A stretch of DNA of 64,000 nucleotides from Methanoregula sp. Its GTDB lineage: Archaea > Halobacteriota > Methanomicrobia > Methanomicrobiales > Methanospirillaceae. Below, piece after piece: positions 17,583-26,490 of this stretch. Both the position numbers and the translations under genes were made by a program. The stretch's first letter is position 1. Every line of letters starts with the position of its first letter. Under the pieces are notes generated by a model. The model saw only the letters and a program-made list of their open reading frames with translations. It was not told the origin of the DNA and searched no databases. The stretch is from assembly GCA_028679185.1 (NCBI GenBank), contig JAJRBZ010000046.1, positions 36,417 to 100,416 of the forward strand. The letters are read 5' to 3'.

Positions 17583-18164
17583 ATGCTTGCTATTGAGTAC
17601 TTCGAAGTGGAATGTCCGGAACCGTCGGGTGCTGCGTATTACAAGCAAATTACGAACGTTGTCCTGCTTGACCACAATCTTCTGAGAGTTATCCATAAAC
17701 TCCATGTTTATATCGATCCGAAGGTGCCGATATTTATCGCAGTGGGTATATTAAAAAAGATAACTACGCGTGTCCGCGTCGGAGATTTTGCCAATGTAAA
17801 TCCATTGGAGGGGAAAATTACACTCGTCATTTCCGATGAGACCTACCTTGCTCCCATGCTTAAAATTTTCTGGCAAAAATTTGGCAAAGACCACGTAGAA
17901 CAGCCAGACCGTTTCACGGTCATCCTGTATGATATCCGGGTGGATCCCCAAGAACTTGAAGATATCATAGTAGCCGATCCAAGCGAGTCCCTCTATAATG
18001 ATCTTATTTACGCATTCAGACTCATCGCTCCGGAGGGCTTCCGAATCCGGAGCGAGATCTTCAGCAACGAAAAATTCTCATTTGTGGCAAGTGAGAACCC
18101 CCTTCCGGAGAATATCAATGCAATTATCCGGGATAAATTTGCGCTCATGGGTGAAGTGCCATGA
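17583..18164 (+). CDS. Methanogenesis marker protein 17
   Basis: A 193-residue protein of the marker 17 family (N-terminus MLAIEYFEVECPEPSGAAYY, conserved ISDETYLAPMLK segment). Marker 17 has been reported as a component of the MCR activation assembly together with markers 3 and 7 and McrC. One cysteine only, so it is more likely structural than redox-active. It starts directly after the mmp15 stop and overlaps mmp7 by four bases. Confidence 0.87.
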   Translation: MLAIEYFEVECPEPSGAAYYKQITNVVLLDHNLLRVIHKLHVYIDPKVPIFIAVGILKKITTRVRVGDFANVNPLEGKITLVISDETYLAPMLKIFWQKFGKDHVEQPDRFTVILYDIRVDPQELEDIIVADPSESLYNDLIYAFRLIAPEGFRIRSEIFSNEKFSFVASENPLPENINAIIRDKFALMGEVP

Positions 18165-19099
18165 CTCTCGTCCCGATTACTTATAAGGGAGGGATTTACC
18201 AGCATGACATCATCATCGACCTGATTGAAGATCTCGGGGGATATATTGTCCAAAAACACGTGATTGCTGCAGAAGTCGTTCTGCAGTGCTTCGTTCCCCG
18301 TGACGATATTGCGCTTATTCGCCAGATTACTAAACCTCTTTTCGGCGAAGTGACCGATTCACCACTTGTCGGTACAGAAATTGCAATCGTCAGTATGAGC
18401 CTGGAGATCCATCACCTGCCACATCCATCGTGCGATATCGCAGAATATGTCCGACGGATCGGGGCAAAAAGTAACATGGTCAGTCTTGCACGGGGCCCGG
18501 GTAAGCGGATTGCCGGTTTAAATGATGAGGAACGTGATGTCATCAACGAACACGATATTGCAGTTTATCTGCTGGGCAATTTTGAAACCTGTATTGAATA
18601 TAAAATGCCCACTCTCCGGAGAGGGATTGACGTGCCGATCGTGGTCTGCGGGGGTCCTGACAAAGAAATCCTCAAAAAGATTATAAATCCACCGGTGGAG
18701 GGTTACGTCGGAAATGTCGGGAGATTCATGCACCGGACCAAGGAATCAGATGAACTCGAAAAACTTGATGAAGTCATTGCCGAAATCACGCGGGTGCTTG
18801 AAAAAAAGCGTGAAGCCATTTCAAAAGACCCCCTTTCTGTTTCTCCTGCCAGACTTATGGATTTGATTAAGGAACATGTACCTGCTATCCATGAGGTTAC
18901 ATCACCGACCCCGCTCACCGTGCAGATGACCGGGCTTCGGGTTAAGCTTCCTTATGACACATTTGCAGCCGATATGAGAAATATAGAGATTGAAGACGGA
19001 ATAACACTCGGGGATGTATGTGATGTTGTCCCTTCACGAATGCGGGATTATATACTGTTAAAAATCCTGCCATTCTCTGAAACCAACACGGTGATATAA
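18161..19099 (+). CDS. Methanogenesis marker protein 7
   Basis: A 312-residue protein of the marker 7 family (MTLVPITYKGGIYQHDII start; conserved SLARGPGKRIAGLNDEERD and VVCGGPDKEILKKI). It contains several separated cysteines, for example in QCFVPR, NFETCIEYK and VVCGG, that could contribute to metal-cluster binding in the MCR activation complex; that is inference. Marker 7 is one of the core proteins reported with component A3a. The gene overlaps mmp17 by four bases and its stop shares one base with the next ATG. Confidence 0.88.
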   Translation: MTLVPITYKGGIYQHDIIIDLIEDLGGYIVQKHVIAAEVVLQCFVPRDDIALIRQITKPLFGEVTDSPLVGTEIAIVSMSLEIHHLPHPSCDIAEYVRRIGAKSNMVSLARGPGKRIAGLNDEERDVINEHDIAVYLLGNFETCIEYKMPTLRRGIDVPIVVCGGPDKEILKKIINPPVEGYVGNVGRFMHRTKESDELEKLDEVIAEITRVLEKKREAISKDPLSVSPARLMDLIKEHVPAIHEVTSPTPLTVQMTGLRVKLPYDTFAADMRNIEIEDGITLGDVCDVVPSRMRDYILLKILPFSETNTVI

Positions 19100-19572
19100 T
19101 GGAAAAAACAACGAAAGAGGAATTTGAGGAGCGCCTTGCACAGATTGTAGCGCGTGGAGCAGATGCCACTGCTGATGAGTGGATGCAGGAGATTGAAGAG
19201 GAGTATGGCCGCGTTCCACTCATCTTTAAACGGATGGGAGAACGCCCGGAGGTACTTATCTCCCATCTTCTTTACAAGGGTACCGTTGCCCAGACCAGCC
19301 CGCTCGATCCAAAGTATGTCGAACTTATCAGTCTTGCTGTCGGAGCGGCACTAAAATGCCCGCACTGTACCGGATATCACATGCAGGCATCTCTCAAAAT
19401 GGGCGCTAGCAGGGAAGAGATCCTCGAGGTAATACTGCTGGCTGGTATGATTTCCAACTCATCGGTGCTCGCAAACTCATACCGTATCTTCGACGAGAAA
19501 CTGGAACGGTGTTTACCCTGTGAACCGAAGGATGCGAATGCAGTACAGACAAAGAAAAAAAAGCGCGGTTAA
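19099..19572 (+). CDS. AhpD-like carboxymuconolactone decarboxylase family protein
   Basis: A 157-residue all-helical protein of the CMD/AhpD family. The redox motif is CPHCTGYHMQA (about residues 92-102), i.e. CxxC followed by histidine as in AhpD peroxidase partners. A second pair, CLPC, lies near the C-terminus, followed by a lysine-rich tail. The family includes thiol-disulfide reductases and decarboxylases; the CxxC makes a thiol redox role likelier. It is the last gene of the MCR activation operon, joined by a one-base overlap, so a role in thiol or disulfide chemistry during activation or oxidative protection is a reasonable inference. Confidence 0.82.
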   Translation: MEKTTKEEFEERLAQIVARGADATADEWMQEIEEEYGRVPLIFKRMGERPEVLISHLLYKGTVAQTSPLDPKYVELISLAVGAALKCPHCTGYHMQASLKMGASREEILEVILLAGMISNSSVLANSYRIFDEKLERCLPCEPKDANAVQTKKKKRG

Positions 19573-19595
19573 AAAGAGATGAAATAAGGATATGC

Positions 19596-19622
19596 GGCAG
19601 AAAGGACCTGCCTGTTTTTTTT
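19596..19622 (+). terminator. Terminator of the MCR activation operon
   Basis: A short stem GGCAG (19596-19600) with CTGCC (19608-19612) is followed by G and eight T (19615-19622). It lies 24 bp after the last stop codon of the operon. Confidence 0.6.
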
Positions 19623-19745
19623 AGGATCATTGATATTAATTTTATACTGAATAGAATTCTATAAATGTTGACCCCAAACAAAATTATGTGAGATATTTCT
19701 GAATGGTCAAGCATTAAAAAACCTGTTCAGGAAAACGGACATATC

Positions 19746-21095
19746 ATGAAATCCATCATTCTTGCCGGGGGTATCGGTACCAGACTCTGGCCGCTCTCCC
19801 GGGAGTATTATCCCAAGCAGTTCATGCTGCTTAACGGTAAATCGCTTTTTCAGAAGACATATGAGCGGGCAAGCCGGCTCTCGGAACCGGACGAGATATA
19901 TGTAGTGACCAACGAAATCCACAAGTATCTCGCCCGTAACCAGGTTGAGGAGATTGGATACAATATTTCTGATAATAACTTCCTCGCAGAACCGGAAGGG
20001 AAAAACACATTACCTGCAATCGCCTGGGCAATGCAGCGTATCCGGACAATCTCTCCTTTTGCCACAGCAGTAGTATTCCCAAGTGATCACCTGCTTGGGG
20101 ATACTGCAATCGACCAGATCAGGGCGGCGGAACCGTTGTCAGGGAAAAATCTTGTCACGTTCGGTATTAAACCCACCTTCCCCCATACCGGGTATGGATA
20201 TATAAAGCCGGGAAAAGCGCTTATTACAGGAGCCGTTGTTGACGAGTTCAAAGAAAAGCCCGATGAAAAAACAGCAAAAGAATATGTCCGGAAGGGTTAT
20301 CTCTGGAACAGCGGGATATTTCTCCTCTCCGCTGACTGTTTTTTTGAGGAACTGAAAAAATACCGCATGGATCTTTTCAATGCATTTGCCGGTGAATGCA
20401 TTGCGGATTACCGGAATCTTGAATCTATCTCTATTGATTACGGGCTGCTTGAACATTCAAAAAGAGTTGCTGTTGTCACTCTTGAAACCGAGTGGAGTGA
20501 TCTGGGAACATTCAAGGCCCTCTATGACAGCGAAGAGCATGACAAAGATGGTAATGTTGGCAATGCTGAGTACTTTTCAGCAAAAAATAATTTTGTGCAT
20601 GCCTCCGGTAAACATGTCGGACTGATTGGGGTTCATGATCTCATTGTCGTTGATACTTCCGATGCCCTCCTTATCTGCGACAACCGGCACACGGAGCAGG
20701 TAAAACAGCTTGTCAACAGGTATAATGAGTGTAATGATCCAGTAACCAAATTCCACAGGCAGGTGCACCGCCCCTGGGGATCTTACACGGTTCTTGAAGA
20801 GACTGAAATCTATAAAATCAAACGAGTAAGTGTCAAGCCCGGACAGAAACTCTCCCTTCAGCTCCATCATCACCGGAGTGAGCATTGGGTTGTTGTAAGT
20901 GGAACCGCTGAAGTTGAACTTAATGGAGAAACTAAGTTACTCAGGCAGGGTGAGAGCACTTTTGTACGCAGTGGTATGAGGCACCGGTTAAAAAACCCGG
21001 GCATCATCCCGCTTGAAGTCATAGAGGTCCAGCTTGGTGAATACCTTGAAGAGGATGACATTGTCAGATTCGATGATGAATATGGCAGAAAATAA
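19746..21095 (+). CDS. manC: Mannose-1-phosphate guanylyltransferase / mannose-6-phosphate isomerase
   Basis: A 449-residue bifunctional enzyme that makes GDP-mannose for surface glycans. The N-terminal nucleotidyltransferase (about 1-290) has LAGGIGTRLWPLSREYYPKQ and the VFPSDHLL motif; the C-terminal cupin (about 330-449) has RPWGSYTVLEE and the metal site KLSLQLHHHRSEHW. Length matches the family. A TATA-like ATTAAAAAA lies about 30 bp before the ATG. It stands alone but works with the glycosyltransferases at 27.6-31.6 kb, which probably use polyprenyl-mannose or related donors. Confidence 0.94.
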   Translation: MKSIILAGGIGTRLWPLSREYYPKQFMLLNGKSLFQKTYERASRLSEPDEIYVVTNEIHKYLARNQVEEIGYNISDNNFLAEPEGKNTLPAIAWAMQRIRTISPFATAVVFPSDHLLGDTAIDQIRAAEPLSGKNLVTFGIKPTFPHTGYGYIKPGKALITGAVVDEFKEKPDEKTAKEYVRKGYLWNSGIFLLSADCFFEELKKYRMDLFNAFAGECIADYRNLESISIDYGLLEHSKRVAVVTLETEWSDLGTFKALYDSEEHDKDGNVGNAEYFSAKNNFVHASGKHVGLIGVHDLIVVDTSDALLICDNRHTEQVKQLVNRYNECNDPVTKFHRQVHRPWGSYTVLEETEIYKIKRVSVKPGQKLSLQLHHHRSEHWVVVSGTAEVELNGETKLLRQGESTFVRSGMRHRLKNPGIIPLEVIEVQLGEYLEEDDIVRFDDEYGRK

Positions 21096-21358
21096 AAATT
21101 CCTCCTGATAATTCCTCGTTCAATGGAAAAAACCTGACCTGATCGACCAGAAAAAATAATTCATGCATTCATCTGGCAATTGCAGACTGTGATCGAATAC
21201 TAACCGATAGCCTTGCAGTGGCATCACGCATGATTATCCTGCCACGCAGATGCCTCTGAGGACATCATAAAAAACGCCCGTAAGACAGGGTTCTGAAATA
21301 CAGCCCATAAATCGCTATATGTCAGAAAGGATTATACTAACTGCAAAAACCGGGTTTC
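21096..21358. other. Intergenic region between converging manC and ygiQ-like gene
   Basis: No coding frame. GGCATC at 21220-21225 can pair with GATGCC at 21249-21254, and the overlapping TGGCA at 21219-21223 can instead pair with TGCCA at 21240-21244. The meaning is unclear; it may simply be convergent 3' end DNA. Confidence 0.4.
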
Positions 21359-23203
21359 TCATTTTCTTTTTTCGTTTTTACGGTGTTTTAATGCATATTG
21401 GTTGGTATCTCGGTCGTCAGCAGATATCAGGCACTGACTGCCGTTCCCGATTAGATCTGTTCTATCCGCAGCTTTGATTCCTTCAATAATTAATTTCCTG
21501 TTTTTGGGATCCCTATAGTGCATAAGTGCACGCTGAATCTTCTTTTCATGACCTTTTGGTACGTGAACCGGTTCAAGAGTGAAAGGGTTAAGACCGGTAT
21601 AATACATGCAGGTCGAAACACTCATTGGTGTCGGTGTGAAGTCCTGCACCTGCTCAGTATAGAGCCGGTGGTCACGGATATAGACTGCCAGCTCGACCAT
21701 ATCACTGACAGAACAGCCGGGATGTCCTGACATGAAATAGGGAAGGAGATAGTGCCGTTTCTTTTTGCCCCGCTGCAATGATTCAAATCGTTCGCAGAAC
21801 CGATCAAAAACTTCACGACCGGGTTTGTTCATACTATCCGTGACTTTTTTTACGATATGTTCCGGTGCGACCTTGAGATGTCCGGACACATGATTATCTA
21901 CTATCATCTCAAGATAGCCGGAACCATCTGCAAGCGCCAGATCATAGCGAATACCCGAACCAATAAAGACCTTTTTAACACCGGGAATTTCACGGACTTT
22001 TTTAAGGAGTTCAACCTGATGCCGGTGACTCGTATTCAGGTTTTTGCAGGCCGGGCGGCAGTTTCTTTCCCGACAGGCACCATATTTTTCCCAGAGATCG
22101 CATGAGAGGCAGTACATATTAGCGGTCGGACCTCCGATATCCTGCACGATACCTTTGAATCCGGGCATCCTGGTCATGCGGATTACTTCACGGATGACAG
22201 ATGCACTGCTCCGGCTCTGGATAATCCTGCCCTGGTGATGGGTCAGGGCACAGAACGAGCAGGCACCGAAGCACCCGCGGTGACTCGTCACGGAAAACTG
22301 CACCGGTTCAAGTGCGGGGACTGGTTGTGTATATGAAGAGTGTGCACGGCGGGAGAAAGGCAGATCATAGATGAGATCGAGCTCTTTTGCAGATAATGGA
22401 ATCGCAGGAGGATTCTGGATGACAACGGTCTTTGGGTGAGGTTGTGCCACTATCCTGCCCCGAACGGGATCCTGCTCATGATAATGCATAGCAAATGCAC
22501 GAGCGTATGTAGTTTTGTCCTGTGCAACCGCAGTGAATCCGGGGAGTTCGATAATCCCATCCGGTCGTTTACTGCGCCATGTTGCAAGGTCCATGGTGAA
22601 TGCGGTACCCCTGACATCCTGTATTGATTCAATCGTTTCACCGGCAGCAAGCCGCGTCGCAATCTCCACTGCCTGCTTCTCTCCCATGCCAAAAATCAGA
22701 AGATCTGCCGGGGAGTCCGCAAGTATCGACTGACGGACGCGGTCCTGCCAGTAATCGTAATGAGCAAATCTTCTCAGGCTTGCCTCGATACCCCCGATGA
22801 TAATCGGCGTGTAAGGGAATAATTCGTGTACCCGATGGGTATAGACGATTGTTGCACGATCAGGTCGTTTAGGGATCCCGGCTGGAGAATAGACATCAAC
22901 ACTACGCCGTTTAAGATTGGGAGTAAAATTATTCACCATGGAGTCGACGTTTCCCGAAGATATCCCGAAGAACAGTCGCGGGGTTCCAAAAACAGTGAAA
23001 TCCATAGCAGTTTTCCAGTCGGGCTGGGCGATGATGCCAACTGTAAAACCGGCTTCCCACAGCACCCTTCCAATCAGAGCAGTCCCAAAGGAGGGGTGAT
23101 CAACATATGCATCACCGCTCACAAGGATTATATCAAATTGCCGGATCCCAAGCTTATCCCTCTCAATGGCAGACATTGGGAGATACTTTGGCTGGCTGGT
23201 CAT
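21359..23203 (-). CDS. YgiQ-family radical SAM protein
   Basis: A 614-residue radical SAM enzyme of the YgiQ (UPF0313) family. The N-terminal cobalamin-binding-like part (about 1-290) has DIILVSGDAYVDHPSFGTA and GGIEASLRRFAHYDYW; the radical SAM core follows with the cluster motif CFGACSFCAL (about residue 314) and GGPTANMYCLSC with several further cysteines (CRERNCRPAC) that may hold a second cluster. Substrate unknown. The gene follows the PPC-domain gene on the same strand with a 49-bp spacer and is probably cotranscribed with it. Confidence 0.88.
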   Translation of the reverse strand: MTSQPKYLPMSAIERDKLGIRQFDIILVSGDAYVDHPSFGTALIGRVLWEAGFTVGIIAQPDWKTAMDFTVFGTPRLFFGISSGNVDSMVNNFTPNLKRRSVDVYSPAGIPKRPDRATIVYTHRVHELFPYTPIIIGGIEASLRRFAHYDYWQDRVRQSILADSPADLLIFGMGEKQAVEIATRLAAGETIESIQDVRGTAFTMDLATWRSKRPDGIIELPGFTAVAQDKTTYARAFAMHYHEQDPVRGRIVAQPHPKTVVIQNPPAIPLSAKELDLIYDLPFSRRAHSSYTQPVPALEPVQFSVTSHRGCFGACSFCALTHHQGRIIQSRSSASVIREVIRMTRMPGFKGIVQDIGGPTANMYCLSCDLWEKYGACRERNCRPACKNLNTSHRHQVELLKKVREIPGVKKVFIGSGIRYDLALADGSGYLEMIVDNHVSGHLKVAPEHIVKKVTDSMNKPGREVFDRFCERFESLQRGKKKRHYLLPYFMSGHPGCSVSDMVELAVYIRDHRLYTEQVQDFTPTPMSVSTCMYYTGLNPFTLEPVHVPKGHEKKIQRALMHYRDPKNRKLIIEGIKAADRTDLIGNGSQCLISADDRDTNQYALKHRKNEKRK

Positions 23204-23252
23204 ACCTAGAATAAAAGAGCCTGGTGAATATTCTGCTCACTAAAAAGAACAT

Positions 23253-23846
23253 TCATGATGGACGGTGGCCGGTCAGGTCCCGGATAATTTCTGCAAGTCC
23301 TCCCGGGAGATCTTCCGTATCATCAAATTTTTCGTCACCATAGGGTTCTTCCTCATTTTTACTTTCATCATCAATATCAGTTTTACCCGGATAGAGTGTT
23401 TCCTCCTCTTTTCCCAGTATTGGAAGATGGACCTGGGTTTTTTTATCAAACTCACGCCGTGCAGAAAGACCGGTAAATTCAAAAATAACCGCTTCAACAA
23501 TAAGATATGTTATTGCTTTTTCACGAAGACAGCCCGTAAGGGCATGCCCGGAACGACCCACCGAAGCATGATAATGAACATGAGGACCGTCTTCGCCAGG
23601 ATAGATGGTCCCTACACCAAAGACTTCCCAACCCCCCTCAAACATAACAAAATGAGGGACCGGAGGAATTACCGGTACTTCAGGTCCGGTAACCATTCTC
23701 CCGTTCATCAGGGCGCCAAGGAAAAGGATGGACCCGACATGGATGCCTTTGTCATATATGAACTGGCGGAGTGAAATCAGCATATCTTCGCCATTATCGA
23801 TCCTCACGACAAAGACCCTTCCGAGCTGACCCTCCGTATATTGCAT
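23253..23846 (-). CDS. PPC/DUF296-domain protein
   Basis: A 197-residue protein whose first 140 residues are a PPC (plant and prokaryote conserved) domain: LGRVFVVRIDNGEDMLISL at the start and the trimer-interface histidines in GPHVHYHASVGR (about residues 88-99). In plants the domain sits beside AT-hooks in DNA-binding proteins; prokaryotic versions stand alone and their role is poorly known. This one has a distinctive acidic tail (about 150-197, many D and E), which is not typical. Upstream of the radical SAM gene in the same direction. Confidence 0.8.
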   Translation of the reverse strand: MQYTEGQLGRVFVVRIDNGEDMLISLRQFIYDKGIHVGSILFLGALMNGRMVTGPEVPVIPPVPHFVMFEGGWEVFGVGTIYPGEDGPHVHYHASVGRSGHALTGCLREKAITYLIVEAVIFEFTGLSARREFDKKTQVHLPILGKEEETLYPGKTDIDDESKNEEEPYGDEKFDDTEDLPGGLAEIIRDLTGHRPS

Positions 23847-23996
23847 ATAATCAGATACCTTTTTTGGTATTCATATGGTTTGTGCGGATTTATATTTTCT
23901 ATGACTGCTCAAATTACTATCAAATCCAAACCATGTGTCGCCAAATTGCGACTTGTTCATGACTATAACTATCCGGAATTTGTGAAGTCGGGGGCC

Positions 23997-25820
23997 TTAT
24001 CTTCCCCCGGCACCGCCACCACCAAATCCGCCGCCGCCTCCAAAGCCGCCGCCACCAAATCCGCCTCCCCCAGATCCTCCGTGACTTGGTGGTGTGAAAT
24101 GAAGAAGCGGGAGGAATGCATAATTCATGCCCACTACACCCATGGGTACACCGGTTTCCGCGATGTGAATATTGAGCGCCTTCATTGCCTGCTCCACTTT
24201 GTCTCCCACACCAAGTGCGGTCCCATACACAAGCCATTCGCCCCACATCAAAATATCTGCCGGCGCATACTTCTGAATCATTGCCATGTTGGAAAGGAAA
24301 CGGCTGAAAGCATTCCATTCAAGTTTTTCTTTATACCGGTCGTCTCTCCAATACCCGAAAAGCGTGGATGGGGCAATAAATGCAATAACTATCTGAAGAA
24401 CAACGATTCCCCAGAGAACAGCAGCAGGGATGAGGATATAGAACTGCATTGATGCAGCAAAAGTAAGGATTAATGTAATGCCAAAAAATGCAATTCCAGT
24501 CAGCAGGATCGGGACAAGATGTTCCCGCCCGTCAACAATATACCGTGAAGCAAGGGAAGGATCTGCCCTTCTGGTTACATCAGTGAGCAATCGTTGATAT
24601 TTCAATGCTTTTTCCTCTTCACTTCTGTTTGTCTGTGCAAGGAGGGCAAGTGCTTCGATTCTGGAAGTATCTAATACGTTATCTTCTGATATAAGCTCAA
24701 TAAAACCGAGCACACGTTGCTCATAAGGATCGGTCGTATCAATGGATAATATCCTGATTTCAATTCCCTTTCCTCCGCCTTTTTCGGTAATTGAAATGAT
24801 CTTTCTCCGATGAAGATCAAGCAGTGTGGCATAATAGCCATCCTCATCGAAATCAAGTGCATCACCTTTGAAAAGCAGGTTAACCTGCCATGCCTTAAGT
24901 GAAGGATCGGGAATCGTGCTCAGGTATTCGGGAACCGTGAATGATTTCTCCCTGCCATACCGGTAATATATCAAAATCAAAAGAACCGGGACCAGGATGA
25001 CCGCAACTTTGGCAATTATGTTCAGCAAATTTGCAACAAAATACTGGAGATTATACCAGAAACCGGCTGAGGTCGTTTTTGCCCGGAGATCATTTACTTC
25101 GTTCCGGAACCCTGGTACCTGAAGGAATCCGTCAGCGGGGGCGAGGAATTCAACCGCCAGATTTTCATTTTCCGCAACACTGCCGGTTATAACGTATATA
25201 TTCCCGTTCTTTTCAGTTTTCATCGTCGGGGGATATACAAAGACCTGTTCGACCTTGTCCGCAGGCACTGTGATCCTGACATTCCGGTACGGTATATGGC
25301 TCCTTCCCGCGAATTTCAGGTTAAGGTGCGATGTGGTGGTGTCGTATTCGACAGGAGGGTGCAGTATGTATGAATAGGAGACGGTATATTTTCCCTGATT
25401 GAAATAATCAGGTTTGTAAATTCCGACTTCATTTGTTTCGGCAAGATTTCTTATGGTTGCTTTTACAGGACTATCTTCCGCAACGCCGATAACGTTTACA
25501 TCTCCCTCCTCGTCTTTCGCATAGCCGATAGTACCGGATGGAGGGGTTGCTGAAACAAATTGCACTGATGGACTCAGACTTGAACCAAAAGTGAGAGGGG
25601 CTTCCCAAAAACGATAGAGCATCCGATAATCGCCCGATGTCCTGACATCATAGGTATATTTCTCAGTAAGGATTCCGTTTTCGAACAGGACTGCCTCATA
25701 TGAGTCCACCACAAGATTGCCCTCGAACAGTGGCGGAACTGTAGTGACAAAGACAAGTCCGATTATGCCAATGACCATACTCGCGATAACGAGTACTGCC
25801 AGTTGTTTTGTTTCACTCAC
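23997..25820 (-). CDS. DUF2207-type membrane protein with glycine-rich C-terminus
   Basis: A 607-residue membrane protein. An N-terminal transmembrane segment (about 8-28, VLVIASMVIGIIGLVFVTTV) is followed by an outer beta-rich domain of about 220 residues (DUF2207), a membrane helix near 275-295, a cytoplasmic helical part, two more helices near 440-490, and a C-terminal tail made of GGGGF-like repeats. This matches the YciQ/DUF2207 family, often encoded beside LemA, as here (12-bp gap). Function unknown. The glycine tail resembles those on TPM/DUF2207 proteins of bacteria, thought to mediate surface or envelope assembly; that is inference. Confidence 0.82.
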   Translation of the reverse strand: MSETKQLAVLVIASMVIGIIGLVFVTTVPPLFEGNLVVDSYEAVLFENGILTEKYTYDVRTSGDYRMLYRFWEAPLTFGSSLSPSVQFVSATPPSGTIGYAKDEEGDVNVIGVAEDSPVKATIRNLAETNEVGIYKPDYFNQGKYTVSYSYILHPPVEYDTTTSHLNLKFAGRSHIPYRNVRITVPADKVEQVFVYPPTMKTEKNGNIYVITGSVAENENLAVEFLAPADGFLQVPGFRNEVNDLRAKTTSAGFWYNLQYFVANLLNIIAKVAVILVPVLLILIYYRYGREKSFTVPEYLSTIPDPSLKAWQVNLLFKGDALDFDEDGYYATLLDLHRRKIISITEKGGGKGIEIRILSIDTTDPYEQRVLGFIELISEDNVLDTSRIEALALLAQTNRSEEEKALKYQRLLTDVTRRADPSLASRYIVDGREHLVPILLTGIAFFGITLILTFAASMQFYILIPAAVLWGIVVLQIVIAFIAPSTLFGYWRDDRYKEKLEWNAFSRFLSNMAMIQKYAPADILMWGEWLVYGTALGVGDKVEQAMKALNIHIAETGVPMGVVGMNYAFLPLLHFTPPSHGGSGGGGFGGGGFGGGGGFGGGGAGGR

Positions 25821-25832
25821 GGCAATTACCCA

Positions 25833-26405
25833 CTAGAACTCAATCTTCGGGGGCGTTTTTATCGCTTCTTCAAATTGCAGGTACTCAAGCTTGATAAGCC
25901 CGATTAGTCGTCCGATGATATTAGAGGGAATAGTATCCATCATCGTGTTAAATTCCTGCGAGATGTTGTTGTAGGTATAGCGCTGCCGGGCAATCTCTTC
26001 TTCAATTCCTTTCACAGAATCCATGAGACTTGTGACTGTTGTGTTGGTCTTCAGGTCCGGATAACTTTCTGCAACAGCTAACAGGCGCCCGAAAATTGAA
26101 CGGGACTCGGCTTCCACCTTGTTCAGATCACCTGGTCCGGCAGTTGCAACACTTGCCCGCATTGCAGTAACTCGTTCGAAGGTTTCTTTCTCAAACTTCG
26201 CATAACTCTTTACCGCACCAAGCAGCTGGTCTATCATATCCAGCCGTTTCTTCATGGCAACACGGATTTGACCAAGAGTAGCTTCAGAGGAATTTTTCAG
26301 GCTGTAGAAACGGTTGTAGATGCCTACAGTCCAGAATATCAGTCCAACGATTACAAGGGCTATGACACCCAGCACAATCCATCCGATGATGTCCATAAGT
26401 ATCAT
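25833..26405 (-). CDS. lemA: LemA family protein
   Basis: A 190-residue LemA protein: one N-terminal transmembrane helix (about 5-28) followed by a long four-helix bundle with typical motifs (YNRFYSLKNSSEATLGQIRV, KKRLDMIDQLLGAVKSYAKFE, YNNISQEFNTMMDTIPSNII). LemA family proteins are membrane-anchored and usually paired with DUF2207 or TPM-domain proteins, as in this operon. Molecular role not established. The ATG at 26405 is followed by a second in-frame ATG at 26396. Confidence 0.92.
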   Translation of the reverse strand: MILMDIIGWIVLGVIALVIVGLIFWTVGIYNRFYSLKNSSEATLGQIRVAMKKRLDMIDQLLGAVKSYAKFEKETFERVTAMRASVATAGPGDLNKVEAESRSIFGRLLAVAESYPDLKTNTTVTSLMDSVKGIEEEIARQRYTYNNISQEFNTMMDTIPSNIIGRLIGLIKLEYLQFEEAIKTPPKIEF

Positions 26406-26490
26406 TGTAAAGATAATCTTACGACTAAATAAGATATTAGGACGCGATGAAAAATGAAAAAATCAAAGAGGGAGTGTAAAATAAAAATGG

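Noticed and set aside
23841..24452. 203-codon plus-strand frame opposite the glycine-rich tail
   Set aside because: Low-complexity alanine/serine content arises from the complement of glycine codons in the DUF2207 gene.
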